A DNA stretch of 64,000 bases from Oenanthe sinensis (lineage: Eukaryota > Streptophyta > Magnoliopsida > Apiales > Apiaceae). A program made the translations under genes and the position numbers. Below, in pieces: positions 42,443-52,775 of the stretch (position 1 is its first letter; each line of letters begins with the position of its first letter). The stretch covers positions 496,001 through 560,000 of the forward strand of contig JAPMAC010000234.1 of assembly GCA_028671895.1 (NCBI GenBank), read 5' to 3'. A model generated the notes under the pieces. The model had not been told where the DNA came from. It worked only from the letters and a program-made list of their open reading frames with translations, and ran no database searches.

Positions 42443-43994
42443 TGTTAGTAATTGTGCTCTAGAGACAATACTTTTTATATTTTAAGGAAAATATTTATTA
42501 TTAAGGATTATGTTTTATTGATTATTATTTATTTATTATGTTTTATTTACTGCGTAATAAATTGAAAGCATAATAAATGTCCTTGGAATTTTGATACGTA
42601 TTCTATATCTTTAAGTATGTGACTTAAAAATGAGATTATATGAATAGTATCTTATTCCTAAAATTCCTTAGTCGAGTATTATTATTTAAGGACAATAATA
42701 ATGCACAAAGACTAGTATGTTTCCTGACAGATGACCACATCTCATTGGTCATAGGTATGGGGATACTAAAGTCAAGAACATAAGTGCATGTCTCAATGCA
42801 TGGCACTGGAATGACCCGCTGTGAGATTCTACATGTTAAGTAAGTGTCATAAGTAATTCTCACTGTGATAATGGTGTAATGATCCTTAGACCTGAAATCA
42901 TTATATTTCTATACGAGAATTAATATACTTTGATTACATTAAAAGTTACCTTTGACCGGGTGATGATAAAAGTGGACATTGGGTATATTATGAATCGTAT
43001 GAGAAATATGAATGATCTAGATGAGATTTAATCCTCCTAATTTTAGGAGTGATATTATTGGCCTCTTGTTTGAGTGAGACTATGAAATGCACGGCCGTGC
43101 TCAAATGTTGATTTGATTTTAATAGTCTACTCATCGATCAAGAAAATAAAGATTAAATTATGAAGAGGATGACACGAGACATGCCTTGAGTTTAATCTAT
43201 AATATCAAGATTAAAGAGATTATATTACATGGAACATTATTCATGAAAGGCTTAATCGAATCACCGATTTATTATTATTACTTGGGTAACAATGATGTAT
43301 TACTAGATGCCGCTCATTGTTTATAATTTTAATTAGATATTAAAATTGTTGCCAACGTAATAATAACATACAGGGTCACACACAAAGAACGCTTGAAGGA
43401 GAAATAATTTAAATTATGAATTTCAATTAAATAAGTAATTTATTTTATTTATGATATTAATTAAGTATGACTTAATTAATTATATAAATAGAATAAATGA
43501 ATTACTTAAACTAATTCCAAAATTAATAATTAATTAATTAAGTGAGACTTAATTAAATAATTTAGAATTTTGTATTAGTATTAATTATAATTGGATTATA
43601 ATTAGAAAACTTATTCCTCTCTCTATATAATCTTTTTATGGGCTGATTTAATAAAAAAAAGATATAGACATATTTTTACAAAACCCTAGCCGTTTTAGAA
43701 AAGAGGAAGATAGAGAGAGAAGAAATTTTCGGGTGCTAGTACACATCAATCCTTCATGAAAAGTGTTCGTGTAGATATCGTAGAGCGTAGATCGCGAGAG
43801 CGGGATACGTGGTGATTAAACAAGCTTTGGACCTCCATTAATCTTCCATTAATGAACTGTTAAAGCTTCTAAATGTATTTATTCTTTATCTCCGAATTAA
43901 ATCTTTTGTTTTCGCATGGATCCTGGGGAGGGTTTCGCTATTTTGATTTATTTTTCGCGTTTATTCCGCTGCGTTTGTGCCTTGAAACCCTTCA
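42443..43994 (+). repeat. 3' LTR of element E (1,552 bp)
   Basis: Same termini and length as the 5' copy, about 20 substitutions apart. Target duplication AAATG follows at 43995-43999. Confidence 0.95.
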
Positions 43995-44716
43995 AAATGC
44001 ACTTTTCACATCCATCTGGTAGACTTTGAAATTTGCATGTGCAACATAGGCTAGAAAAATTCTGATTTCTTCCAATCTTGCAACTGCTGTAAAAGTCTCA
44101 TCAAAACCAATTCCTTCTTCTTATAAATAGCCCTTTGCCACAAGTCTTGCCTTGTTTCTAGTTACAGTACCAGTTTCATCCATCTTGTTCTCAAATACTC
44201 ATTTTGTACCAATTACTGATCTATCTTTTGGTTTGGGAACCAGCTTCCACACTTTATTTCTTTCAAATTGATTGAGTTCCTCTTGTATAGCCAATACCCA
44301 ATCAGGAACCTTGAGAGCATCTTCACCTCTTTTAGGTTCTTCTTGAGATATGAAGTTGTTATACAGACACCCATTTTGAGTAGCACTCCTTGTTTTGACA
44401 CTATCTTCTGCATTTCCAATTATTAACTCAAATGGACAACTTTTTGTCCATTTTCTTTATGGAAGTAAATTCCTCCTTGATGATGAAGCTTCATTATCAT
44501 TGTTGTTGTACACATATTGATTTGAATTTGAAGACCCTTCCACTGAGTTGGATACCCTAAATGTAGAATGTTGGTTATCCATTGATGAATTATCAATTGA
44601 TGCATTATCATTCGATGGATGTCTGTCAACTTATAAATTATCCATTGATACTGTAACATCAATTGATAATGGATTTTTGAGTACTTATGATTTTACTAAA
44701 CATGTTTATTCATCAC
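43995..44716 (-). pseudogene. Element C: integrase-RT linker and RT start (pol piece 2)
   Basis: Lies between the insertions of B and E. On the minus strand: a low-complexity linker (44700-44470) full of the C-family ATCAATTGAT/ATCCATTGAT motif (about 44575-44670), then KWTKSCPFELIIGNAEDSVK, TRSATQNGCLYNNF, EEPKRGEDALKVPDWVLAIQ, the KLVPKPKDRSVIGTK block and the start of DVK/SAFLN. At 43995 it continues, after the AAATG duplication, in piece 3 (25233-26418). Stops are at about 44423 and 44213, and the 44000-44150 part is frameshifted. Confidence 0.85.
44575..44670. repeat. Element C motif cluster in the integrase-RT linker
   Basis: TTATCCATTGATGAA, TTATCAATTGAT, TTCGATGGATG, TTATCCATTGATAC and ATCAATTGATAATGG lie within 95 bp, matching the clusters in the C LTR, spacer and ORF-X. 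Confidence 0.8.
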
Positions 44717-45360
44717 TGAAAGGCATATGACTAGGCCTATTTGTAATAATTAGATGACAACTCAACTCAATCTAGAAACAGTGGTAAATAATAGATATCA
44801 AACAGGAATCAAGACAGAGACAGTCAACTAATCACAAGGGATCTAAGTATCAGAAGTATTTTGATGGGATTGCTACTCAACACTGAAGAAGTTCTTTAAT
44901 ATGTTCAAGCGTTAGTGGAAAATAAAGTGGTAGTGTTATCAAAAGAGTTCAGAAGATATAAAAGATTTCATTTTGATTACTACAGAAAGATTCCAGAAGA
45001 AGAACAAAGATAGTGAAGTAGAAGAATGACAGAAGGCCTCAACTTCAAGTATTAATAAATGGAGAATATTTATTAGTATGACACAAATGAACCAGACAGT
45101 ACATTTGTGTGTCAACTAAAATAATATTTAATCTTCATTTAGCTCAAGTGGTTTCAAGAACAGAAGACAAAGAAAAGACGGGAAGATTTCAAAGCTGACT
45201 GCAGATTAAACAAATCACTATAGTATTTTTAATTCTACAATCAAAGCAAGTTAATTATTTAATTTATTTAATTAAATTAATTCAAGTTGAATTTAATTTA
45301 ATTTATAAATTATTTAATTAATTTATGTAAAATTAATTTATTATAAAAGAAATGACTTAA

Positions 45361-45660
45361 TATGACATATATATATATATCGAATGACTTAATATAAGTC
45401 ATACCGAATGACTTAAATTAAGTCATACCGAGATATATATTTATCTATATTATATAAGTCATACCGAGATTTACTTTATGATTAAGTCATACCGGATTTA
45501 TTCTTTTTAATATAAGTCATTCTGATTTATATTAATTAAGGAAAATTCGAATATGACTTAGAATAAGTCATACCGAAAATTTAGTGAGTCATACCGAATT
45601 AATAAGTCATGCCCACTCTTTTTCTAAGTCGTACAAGTGTTAAATTTGTTAAATTAAGTC
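45361..45660. repeat. AAGTCATACCGA motif cluster in the 5' LTR of B
   Basis: About nine copies of AAGTCATACCGA or its partner (GA)ATGACTTA, for example around 45390-45430, 45460, 45485, 45565 and 45585. Neighbouring copies are often inverted (ATGACTTAAATTAAGTCAT). It lies directly upstream of the TATA box at 45698. Confidence 0.85.
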
Positions 45661-45999
45661 ATTATGATAAAGGTCATGCTAAACTTTTTTTAACCTCTAT
45701 AAATATGAGGTCAGGGCTTTACTATTCACGATCGTTCAAACATTCAAATTCAGAAATTTGTATGCATTGTAATATTCACAGATTTCTGTGCTTAGTTTGG
45801 AATATAATTGTTAAACCCGAACAATTCATGTCGAAATCATTCCAGAACATATAATCAATTATATTCACTTTGATCATATTAATTTTGTAATACTTTTCAA
45901 GTTAAAATTTATATCTTATACTTAAACCGTATTTCATCTTAATTAATATTTTGTGATTAATTAAAATAATATTTTACAATCCGAAATTCCGCGAGAAAT

Positions 46000-46466
46000 C
46001 ATCGAGCGAAAAGCACCAATGCGCGTTGGCATAACCTTATCTTCTGTCTTGAGGGGATCTAAAAAGTAAGCCACATTCCCCAGCTCTATATAGCGGAACA
46101 AAATTAGCTATTGGAAATTCTTCTTACCCTTCTTCTGACACCTACGGCAGGGCTCTTCTCTACTGCCGCACTTGTCATTGGAAAAATAGCGATTTCCTGC
46201 GCATGATCATGGATCCGGGTTTTCGGTCTGTTCCCGTGACTGAACCGGTCCTCAGCCTTCCTGATTTTCATGAAATTTCCTTCTTAGAAAGAAAAGAAAT
46301 AGAGGAAATTTTATGGGCCTTTAGTTTAATGTTTCTATTCAGTGGACGTCGGAGCCGTTATCCTCGCCCCATTCAAAAAAAAAGCTAAAGTAAATTTTTT
46401 ATCGAATTGTTCATTCCTGGGAAGAGGAAGAAGCAGATAGGGCAAAGGCCTCCTCTTTCCGTCCGC
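46000..46466 (+). other. Foreign block in the 5' LTR of B, possibly organellar DNA
   Basis: This 467-bp segment replaces the LTR end and is absent from the 3' LTR. Its composition is clearly richer in G and C than the flanks, with phrases such as GGATCCGGGTTTTCGGTCTG and CTACGGCAGGGCTCTTCTC. It contains a 61-codon ORF (46203-46388), whose product I do not recognise. The look is that of plant mitochondrial DNA, but I cannot identify a gene. It may be filler captured at break repair. Confidence 0.5.
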
Positions 46467-46475
46467 ACCAACAAT

Positions 46476-46487
46476 TGGCATCAGAGC
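46476..46487 (+). other. Primer-binding site of element B
   Basis: TGGCATCAGAGC two bases after the LTR end, initiator-tRNA-Met type. Confidence 0.85.
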
Positions 46488-46681
46488 TGGTTGATATTTT
46501 TAATATCAGATCCGAACTAAATATTCCGCAACTCATACAGATCTCAAAAATTATTTTTAATTCGAAATAATTTTTTATTCGAAATAATTTTTTTTTACAA
46601 AAAATTATTTTTGATCAAAAATTGTTTTAAGTTCAAAATTAAAATATTTTTTGAAACACTTAAATTTTAATCTTATTAAAG
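46488..46681 (+). other. Leader of element B
   Basis: About 190 bp of AT-rich sequence before gag; nothing else recognised. Confidence 0.5.
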
Positions 46682-47599
46682 ATGAGTACACAGAAAGTGA
46701 CTAGCATCAAAATTCTGCAGTTCGACAGAGAGCACTACAACTTGTAGAAACACAAAATGCTACTGTTCATTGGGATTGTCAATCCTAAGTACGCATTAGT
46801 ACTGGCCAAAGGTGTTGAGCCCCCTATATCAGTTATTATCGAACATGAGGTAGATGGGGTTGTAATCCCCCACAGACAGTTTCTGAAAAGTCCAGCAGAC
46901 TATACAAATGAGGAAGTAGAAGCTGTGTCCCTGGACAACAATCTCAAATTAATACTGATTGAATCTCTAGACTACGTCATGTACAATCATGTAGTCAACT
47001 GCAAGAATGCAAAGCAGATCTGGGAAACAATAGAGATTATCAATGAGGGGACTGAGGAAGTACAATAGAATAGACTAGAAATCCTGACCTCCCAATATAA
47101 GCAGTTTAGATCCAACCCTGGTGAGGGTATCTCTGAGGTATTTCAGAGACTAAACAAACTGATAAATGAGCTAAATATGAATGGAAAGTTTTATCATAAT
47201 CAGGAGGTGAATAGGAAGTTTCTGCTGACCTTACCCGAGCATTTGGAACACAGGATCGCAACTATCCGGGAGTCTAGGGATATGAAAGAGATAACCCTAG
47301 AAAGACTCTACGGAGTGCTAAAGACTTATGAATTGGAACAGATCCAAACCAGAGATATGTATGGGAGAGGTAAAGTATTAAGTTCCTCCAAGGCATTAAT
47401 GGTAGAAGAACCAGAGAAAGAAGAAGTGAAGGCAGTTGCACCTTCTAACATTTCAACAGAGTATGTGGTTCCAGAATTTGGACATACTTCTGACGAACAA
47501 GAAGATGGTGAGTTCTACTCGCTGGAAGAACTAGATCAGCTTGAAGATGAATCTCTAGCAATGGTTGCCAGGAGGTTTGGCAACATGAGATTCCGATAG
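46682..47599 (+). pseudogene. Element B: gag
   Basis: Starts MSTQKVTSIKILQFD at 46682, the copia UBN2-like gag. A Trp codon is TAG (about 46745) and a second stop lies at 47066. Visible blocks: SLDNNLKLILIESLDYVMYN, KNAKQIWETIEIINEGTEE, LEILTSQYKQFRSNPGEG, KFLLTLPEHLEHRIATIRE and TLERLYGVLKTYELEQ. Gag ends FGNMRFR followed by a stop. The zinc knuckle expected next, present in D, is missing through a deletion. Confidence 0.88.
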
Positions 47600-48234
47600 A
47601 TGAACCCATCCTTGAGAGCTCCATACTGATTGCATATGAAATGCAGTTAGAGGATCTCGAGGAAGAGAAGAAGAGAGGAGAACAGGTTAAGGACATAAAA
47701 AGAGTTAATATCCAGAAAGAGAAGAGTGCACCAAAGACACCAATGAAAGATGAGGGAACTTCTAAGTCGCCCAATCCTGGTATAGGTGCAAAAGACTTAA
47801 AGAATAAAATGAACAGACCAAACATGTTTGTAAACGTTTGTTAAGTCACTTACTGTTCTGAATAACATGCCTATTATTGATGCTTTCCATAAATCTTGTG
47901 GTATATTGAATTGTATGTTATGTGCTTTTAATGCTATGACTTCTTATTTTAAATGCATGATAGCTAAGAAAGATAACATGACACCTAGAAATGCATCAAT
48001 AATAAATTTGCTAAATCAAAGCTTGCAACTCCTTCACCTGCTAAGAAGGAAGAATATATTCCTAAGTCTAAACAGAAAGTTGTTAAGATTGTGTATAGTA
48101 AGGTAGGAACAGTAAAGGAAGATGATACTGTTATTCGAAAAGGATCTATTGTCAAAGTGGACAAAGGTCAATTCTTTTAGTATGCCGGGCCCAATCAATT
48201 TTGGGCTCCAAAGATGAATTAATCCGTTTGGTAT
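47600..48234 (+). pseudogene. Element B: gag-protease junction remnant
   Basis: Glu/Lys-rich coiled-coil remnant (QLEDLEEEKKRGEQVKD near 47643) and a Lys/Pro-rich stretch, then sequence with MPIIDAFHKSCG and similar phrases, corresponding to the gag C-terminus and linker of element D. The frame is broken repeatedly. Confidence 0.65.
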
Positions 48235-51200
48235 GTGCAGGGAGTTAAACAGGTAAACCGAGTTATATGGATCCTGAACAGTGGATCTTCAAGGCATATG
48301 ACCGGAGATAGAGCCCTGCTATCAAACGTGGTTGAAAGAGTCAGCCCAATCGTCACCTTTGGAGATAACAACAAAGGAATGACTACGGGATATGGCAAGT
48401 TAAATACTGGGAATGTTATCATTGAAAATGTCTCTTTAATGGAAGGACTTAATCACAATCTACTCAGCGTCAGTCAATTTTATGATAAAGGGTACAAAGT
48501 AAACTTTATCAAAGAGAAATGCTTAATAGCTCATTCTAAAGATGACAAACTTGCCTTGTGTGGAGTAAGAAAAGGAAACTTGTACGTAGTCGATCTCAAC
48601 TCTGGAACTGAAGATGAAGCAAACTGTTTTTATTCAAAGGCTTCATCAGAAGAAAGCTGGCTATGGCACAAGAAACTCTCACATCTAAACTTCAAAACAA
48701 TGAACTCTTTAGTCAAGAGGGATTTGGTGAGAGGACTGCCTCCGATGGAATTTTCACAAGAAGGTTTGTGTGAGGCATGTTAGAAAAGGAAGTCGAAGAA
48801 AGAAAGTCATAGAGGCACGGACACTTCAATCATCACTGAACCACTTCAACTCCTTCACATGGATTTATTTGGTCCAGTAAATATTATGTCTATGTTAAGA
48901 AAGAAATATGCCTTAGTGATTGTGGATGACTTCACAAAGTATCGTGGGTTTTATTCTTGAAATCTAAGGATGAAACTCCACAATTGGTGATTGATCATAT
49001 AAAGCTGATTGAGTTAGATTCAAAGTTACCTGTCATGGCAATTAGATCAGACAATGGAACAGAATTCAGAAATGAGGTTCTGAATAGCTTCTGCTCAGAC
49101 AAGGGGATAACAAGACAATATTCAGCGCCAAGAACTCCGCAACATAATGGAGTTGTAGAAAGGAAAAATAGAACTCTGATTGAAGCTGCAAGAACTATGC
49201 TAAGTGAATCAAGGTTACCTATTTACTTCTGGGCTGAGGCAGTAAATACAGCTTGTTATACTCAGAATCAGACTCTGATCAACAAAGATCATATGAAGAG
49301 TCCTTATGAATTAATGGCTGGCAAGAAACCAACTCTAAAGTACTTTCATGTATTTGGAGCTAAATGCTATGTGCTAAAGGATGGAGATGAACATCGTGGC
49401 AAGTTCGAGGCCAATGCACATGTAGCTATTTTTGTCAGATATTCAAGAAGAGCATATAGGGTGTATATAATTGATCAACATCAAGTAAAAGAAAGTTTCA
49501 ATGTTACTTTTGATGACACTAAACTCCCAAGTATCCAAATTGAAGATTCTTCTGAGTCATTAAAATTTGATAATTATCCTGACTCATATTCTGATGACGA
49601 AGAAGAACCTGAGGTTGCAACATGAATTGATGATGACAATAATAATGATGATCCAGGTAATAGTGGTGAAAACAATGATAACACTAGAAATTCTACTAAT
49701 ACCAGTGGTGGATCAACAAGTCATCCTGGCAGCAACTCAGGGGGAGATGAAGGATCAACTGGTAGAACACAACATCACAATGAATTTCGAGGTGAATCAT
49801 GTAGATAAAACCTACCCAGGGAAATGATATGGAGCAGAGATCATCCTTTTGAATTGATCATAGGTGATCCAGATGTTGGAGTTAGAACCAGAAGGGCAAC
49901 TTTAAATGAATGTTTATTTTTAGTTTTTCTATCTCAAGAAGAACCAAAGAAGATTGAAGATGCATTAATTGATTCAGATTGGGTTCTTGCCATGCAAGAA
50001 GAGCTCAATCAGTTCGAGAGAAAAGAAGTCTGGACTCTAGTACCCAGGACTAAAGATAGATCTGTTATTGGTACTAAATGGGTATACAGGAACAAGTTAG
50101 ACGGCGATGACATTGTTACAAGGAACAAAGCCAGACTGGTTGCAAAGGGTTACTCCTAGGAAGATGGAATTGATTATGACGAGACCTACGCACCAGTTGC
50201 AAGACTTGAAGCCATCTGGATATTTATGGCATTCGCAGCACATTCATATTTTAAAGTTTTTCAAATAGATGTGAAGAGTGCATTTCTAAATGGAGAACTA
50301 GAAGAGGAAGTATATTTAGAACAACCCTCTGGCTTTGAAAATCCAAAGTTTGCTGACTTTGTGTATTTCCTATTCAAAGCTCTCTATGGACTCAAGCAAG
50401 CACCAAGGACATGGTATGACACTATCTCTGTATTTTTACTTAAAAATGGTTTCATTAGAGGTGTCATAGATAAACCTCTCTTTTACAAACTGCATGAAAA
50501 AGATATGATATTTGTCCAAGTTTATGTTGATGATATTATATTTGGTTCTTCTAATGAAAACTTGTGCAAAAGATTTGCTAAGTTAATGCAGAGCAGGTAT
50601 GAAATAAGCATGATGGGTGAGCTGTCATTCTTCCTTGGATTGTAAGTAAAGTAAAAGGAAGATGAGATTTTATTTGCCAATCAAAGTACGTAAGGGATCA
50701 TCTGAGAAAATACAGTCTAGAAGATTCTTAACCGGTAAAAACCCCAATGCTAACAGCCACCAAGCTTGACAAAGATGAAACTGGTAAGAAAGTGGACATC
50801 ACAAGCTACAGAGGTATGATAGGCTCATTATTATATCTAACTACTAGTAGACCTGATATAATGTTTGCAACATACTTATGTGCAAGGTTTCAATCTGACC
50901 CTAGAGAATCTCATCTTATAGCCATGAAAGGAATTTTTAGATATCTGAAGGCCACACCAAATCTTGGAATTTGGTACCCTAAAAATACAGGTTTTGAACT
51001 AATAGGCTATACAGATTCAAATTATGCATGATGCAGGTGGATAGGAAAAGTACTTATGGAAGCTGTTAGTTTCTAGGACAACGGTTGATCTCCTGGTATA
51101 GCAAGAAACAGCACTCAGTATCTACTTCTACAGCCAAAGCAGAATACATTGCGGCAAATAGTTGTTGTGCACATATCTTGTGGATAAAGAATCAGCTGAA

Positions 51201-51465
51201 TGATTATGGACTTGCGCTAACTAAAATTCCAATACTTTGCGATAACAAAATTGCCATAGCAATTTCCAACAATCCTGTACAACATTCAAGAACCAAGCAC
51301 ATTGACATAAGGTATCACTTTATCCGAGAGCATGTCATGAATGGAACTGTGGTGTTACATTTTGTACCCATAGAAGATCAAATAGCCGACATTTTCACGA
51401 AACCACTTGATGAATCCACTTTCTCTAAGTTGGTTAGTGAACTAGGGATGTTAAATAATGGCTAA
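48235..51465 (+). pseudogene. Element B: pol (protease, integrase, RT, RNase H)
   Basis: Protease motif reads ILNSGSSRHMTG (near 48272), so the catalytic Asp is Asn. Integrase zinc region LWHKKLSHLNF...CEAC, stop at 48781, core MDLFGPVN (48860), RSDNGTEF (49045), NGVVERKNRTL with Glu intact (49150), then an acidic linker with a stop at 49623. RT: IIGDPDVGVRTRRATLN (49859), DVKSAFLNGELEEEVYLEQ, YVDDIIFGS (50525-50551) intact, MGELSFFLGL followed by stops at 50643 on; SYRGMIGSLLYLTTSRPDI; RNase H STSTAKAEYI, CDNKIAI, HSRTKHIDIRYHFIRE, ADIFTKPLDE, ending at 51465. At least six stops and three frameshifts. Confidence 0.92.
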
Positions 51466-52775
51466 TTTTTGGTTGCTAGGAATTAATTTAAGCTCATAAA
51501 TATTAAAAGTTAATATTTAAAGAATTTTTGAAACTTGAATTAATAAAGTCCTAGGGCTTATAAATTTTTGTAAAATTATCTTAAGATTAAATTAATATTC
51601 TTAATAGATAATTATTTCAATTATAGCATAAGTACTTATATTTAATTTTAAGCATTAGCATGTAAATTATTATATATTTCACTAATTATTATTGTACATC
51701 AATATAAATGATTATGTTATTAATTTATTAATTAATTTACTCATTAAATTAATTCAAGTATGAGTTAATTTAATTCCTAAATTAATTAGATCAATTATTA
51801 ATATAAATATTTATCATATGTCTTTAATAATTTATTAGTATGTAAATTATTTTTATTTGTCTTAAAGTTTCTAAAGGAAAATTGCTTGTTAATATTTATT
51901 TTATAATTATTAATTTATCTAAAATTCGAATAAGATTTTTATTATTTTATTTCAAATTTAGAAACAATTAATAATATAAATAATTATTCTATATTTATCT
52001 ATAATAGTTCAGCATGACTTATTTTATAAAGAAATTCGGCATGACTTTTCTCTTTAATAGAAAGTCATACCGAGTTCTTATAAAAATAAGTCATACCGAC
52101 TATTTATAAGTATTTTGCTTTATTAATTTTAATACAGCATGACTTATTTAAAGAAAATCGGCATGACTTTTTATTTTAATAAAAAGTCATACCGAGCTTT
52201 AACTTAAATAAGTCACACCAATCAAAAACTCAGTATGACATTTGAAAGTCATACCGACGGATTAGTATTTCATATATTTTTCGGTATGACTTTTTGAAAG
52301 TCATACTGAGCCTTATTGTCTTATTTTGTTTTAATAAGTAATATTGAGGTTTTAAAAAAAAAGTCATATTCAGCATTCTTCAGTAATACACACGATACAC
52401 GCATATATACTCGATCGGACTTCTGCAGTTCTTTGTGAAATCAATCGATAAACATCTAAAATCAACTGCTAACAGTTGTTATACCTTTATTTCAAGCTTA
52501 TGCTTGCTTGTTACTTGATAAAATCGAGCAAAACAAATAGAACTCTGCCCAATTTTCTTTAGGATCGAGTGACTCATTTTTTTGTTTTTTGTTCAAGGAC
52601 TGATTTGATTGTGTTTAATTACTGGTTCAAGGCTGTTAGTGGAGTAATTCTGTGATTTGTACTTGTTGACTGGTTATAATCGATTGAAGACTTAATAGCA
52701 GTTAGGTTCTTGTAACTTTTATTTTTACTATTTTATTGCACTTTGTAATTTAATATTTGTAATAGGAGAAATTAA
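51466..52775 (+). other. Spacer between pol and ORF-X of element B
   Basis: 51466-52005 is AT-rich with no structure recognised. 52013-52370 carries the AAGTCATACCGA cluster. 52371-52775 is leader-like, with TTTGTAATAGGAG just before the ORF-X ATG, a possible splice acceptor. Confidence 0.6.
52013..52370. repeat. AAGTCATACCGA hairpin cluster (element B spacer)
   Basis: Inverted pairs form hairpins: 52036-52073 (TCGGCATGACTTTTCT with AGAAAGTCATACCGA), about 52159-52195 (TCGGCATGACTTTTTA with TAAAAAGTCATACCGA), and 52281-52308 (TCGGTATGACTTTTT with GAAAGTCATACTGA). Single copies lie at about 52090, 52210 and 52243. Same motif as in both LTRs of B. Confidence 0.88.

Larger units (their letters stand above)
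26419..43994 (+). mobile_element. Element E: Angela-type Ty1/copia with long LTRs, carrying element F
   Basis: Two 1,552-bp LTRs (26419-27970, 42443-43994) flank an interior with primer site, long leader, broken gag and pol, and a polypurine tract. A 5-bp target duplication AAATG (26414-26418 and 43995-43999) lies inside the RT gene of element C. The RT/RNase H phrases (GVKPIGCKWVFKKKTDMDG, RRSIYGLKQASR, ADPLTKALSQ) and the gag start NNFSMRSVLEKDKLT fit the Angela lineage. Element F occupies 31177-39986. About 20 differences between the LTRs, counted by eye. Confidence 0.93.
44717..46473 (+). repeat. 5' LTR of element B (1,757 bp, with a 467-bp foreign block)
   Basis: Starts TGAAAGGCATATG and parallels the 3' LTR up to 45999 (..GAGAAAT). 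There the last 41 or so LTR bases before ACCAACA are replaced by 467 bp of unrelated sequence (46000-46466). It ends ACCAACA at 46473. TATA box TATAAATA at 45698-45705. Confidence 0.85.

Noticed and set aside
45609..45854. Plus-strand ORF conserved at 57494-57739
   Set aside because: Both lie in the LTRs of element B downstream of the motif cluster; conservation reflects the LTR pair.
46203..46388. 61-codon ORF in the foreign block of B
   Set aside because: No recognisable family, so it is reported only as part of the block and not called as a gene.
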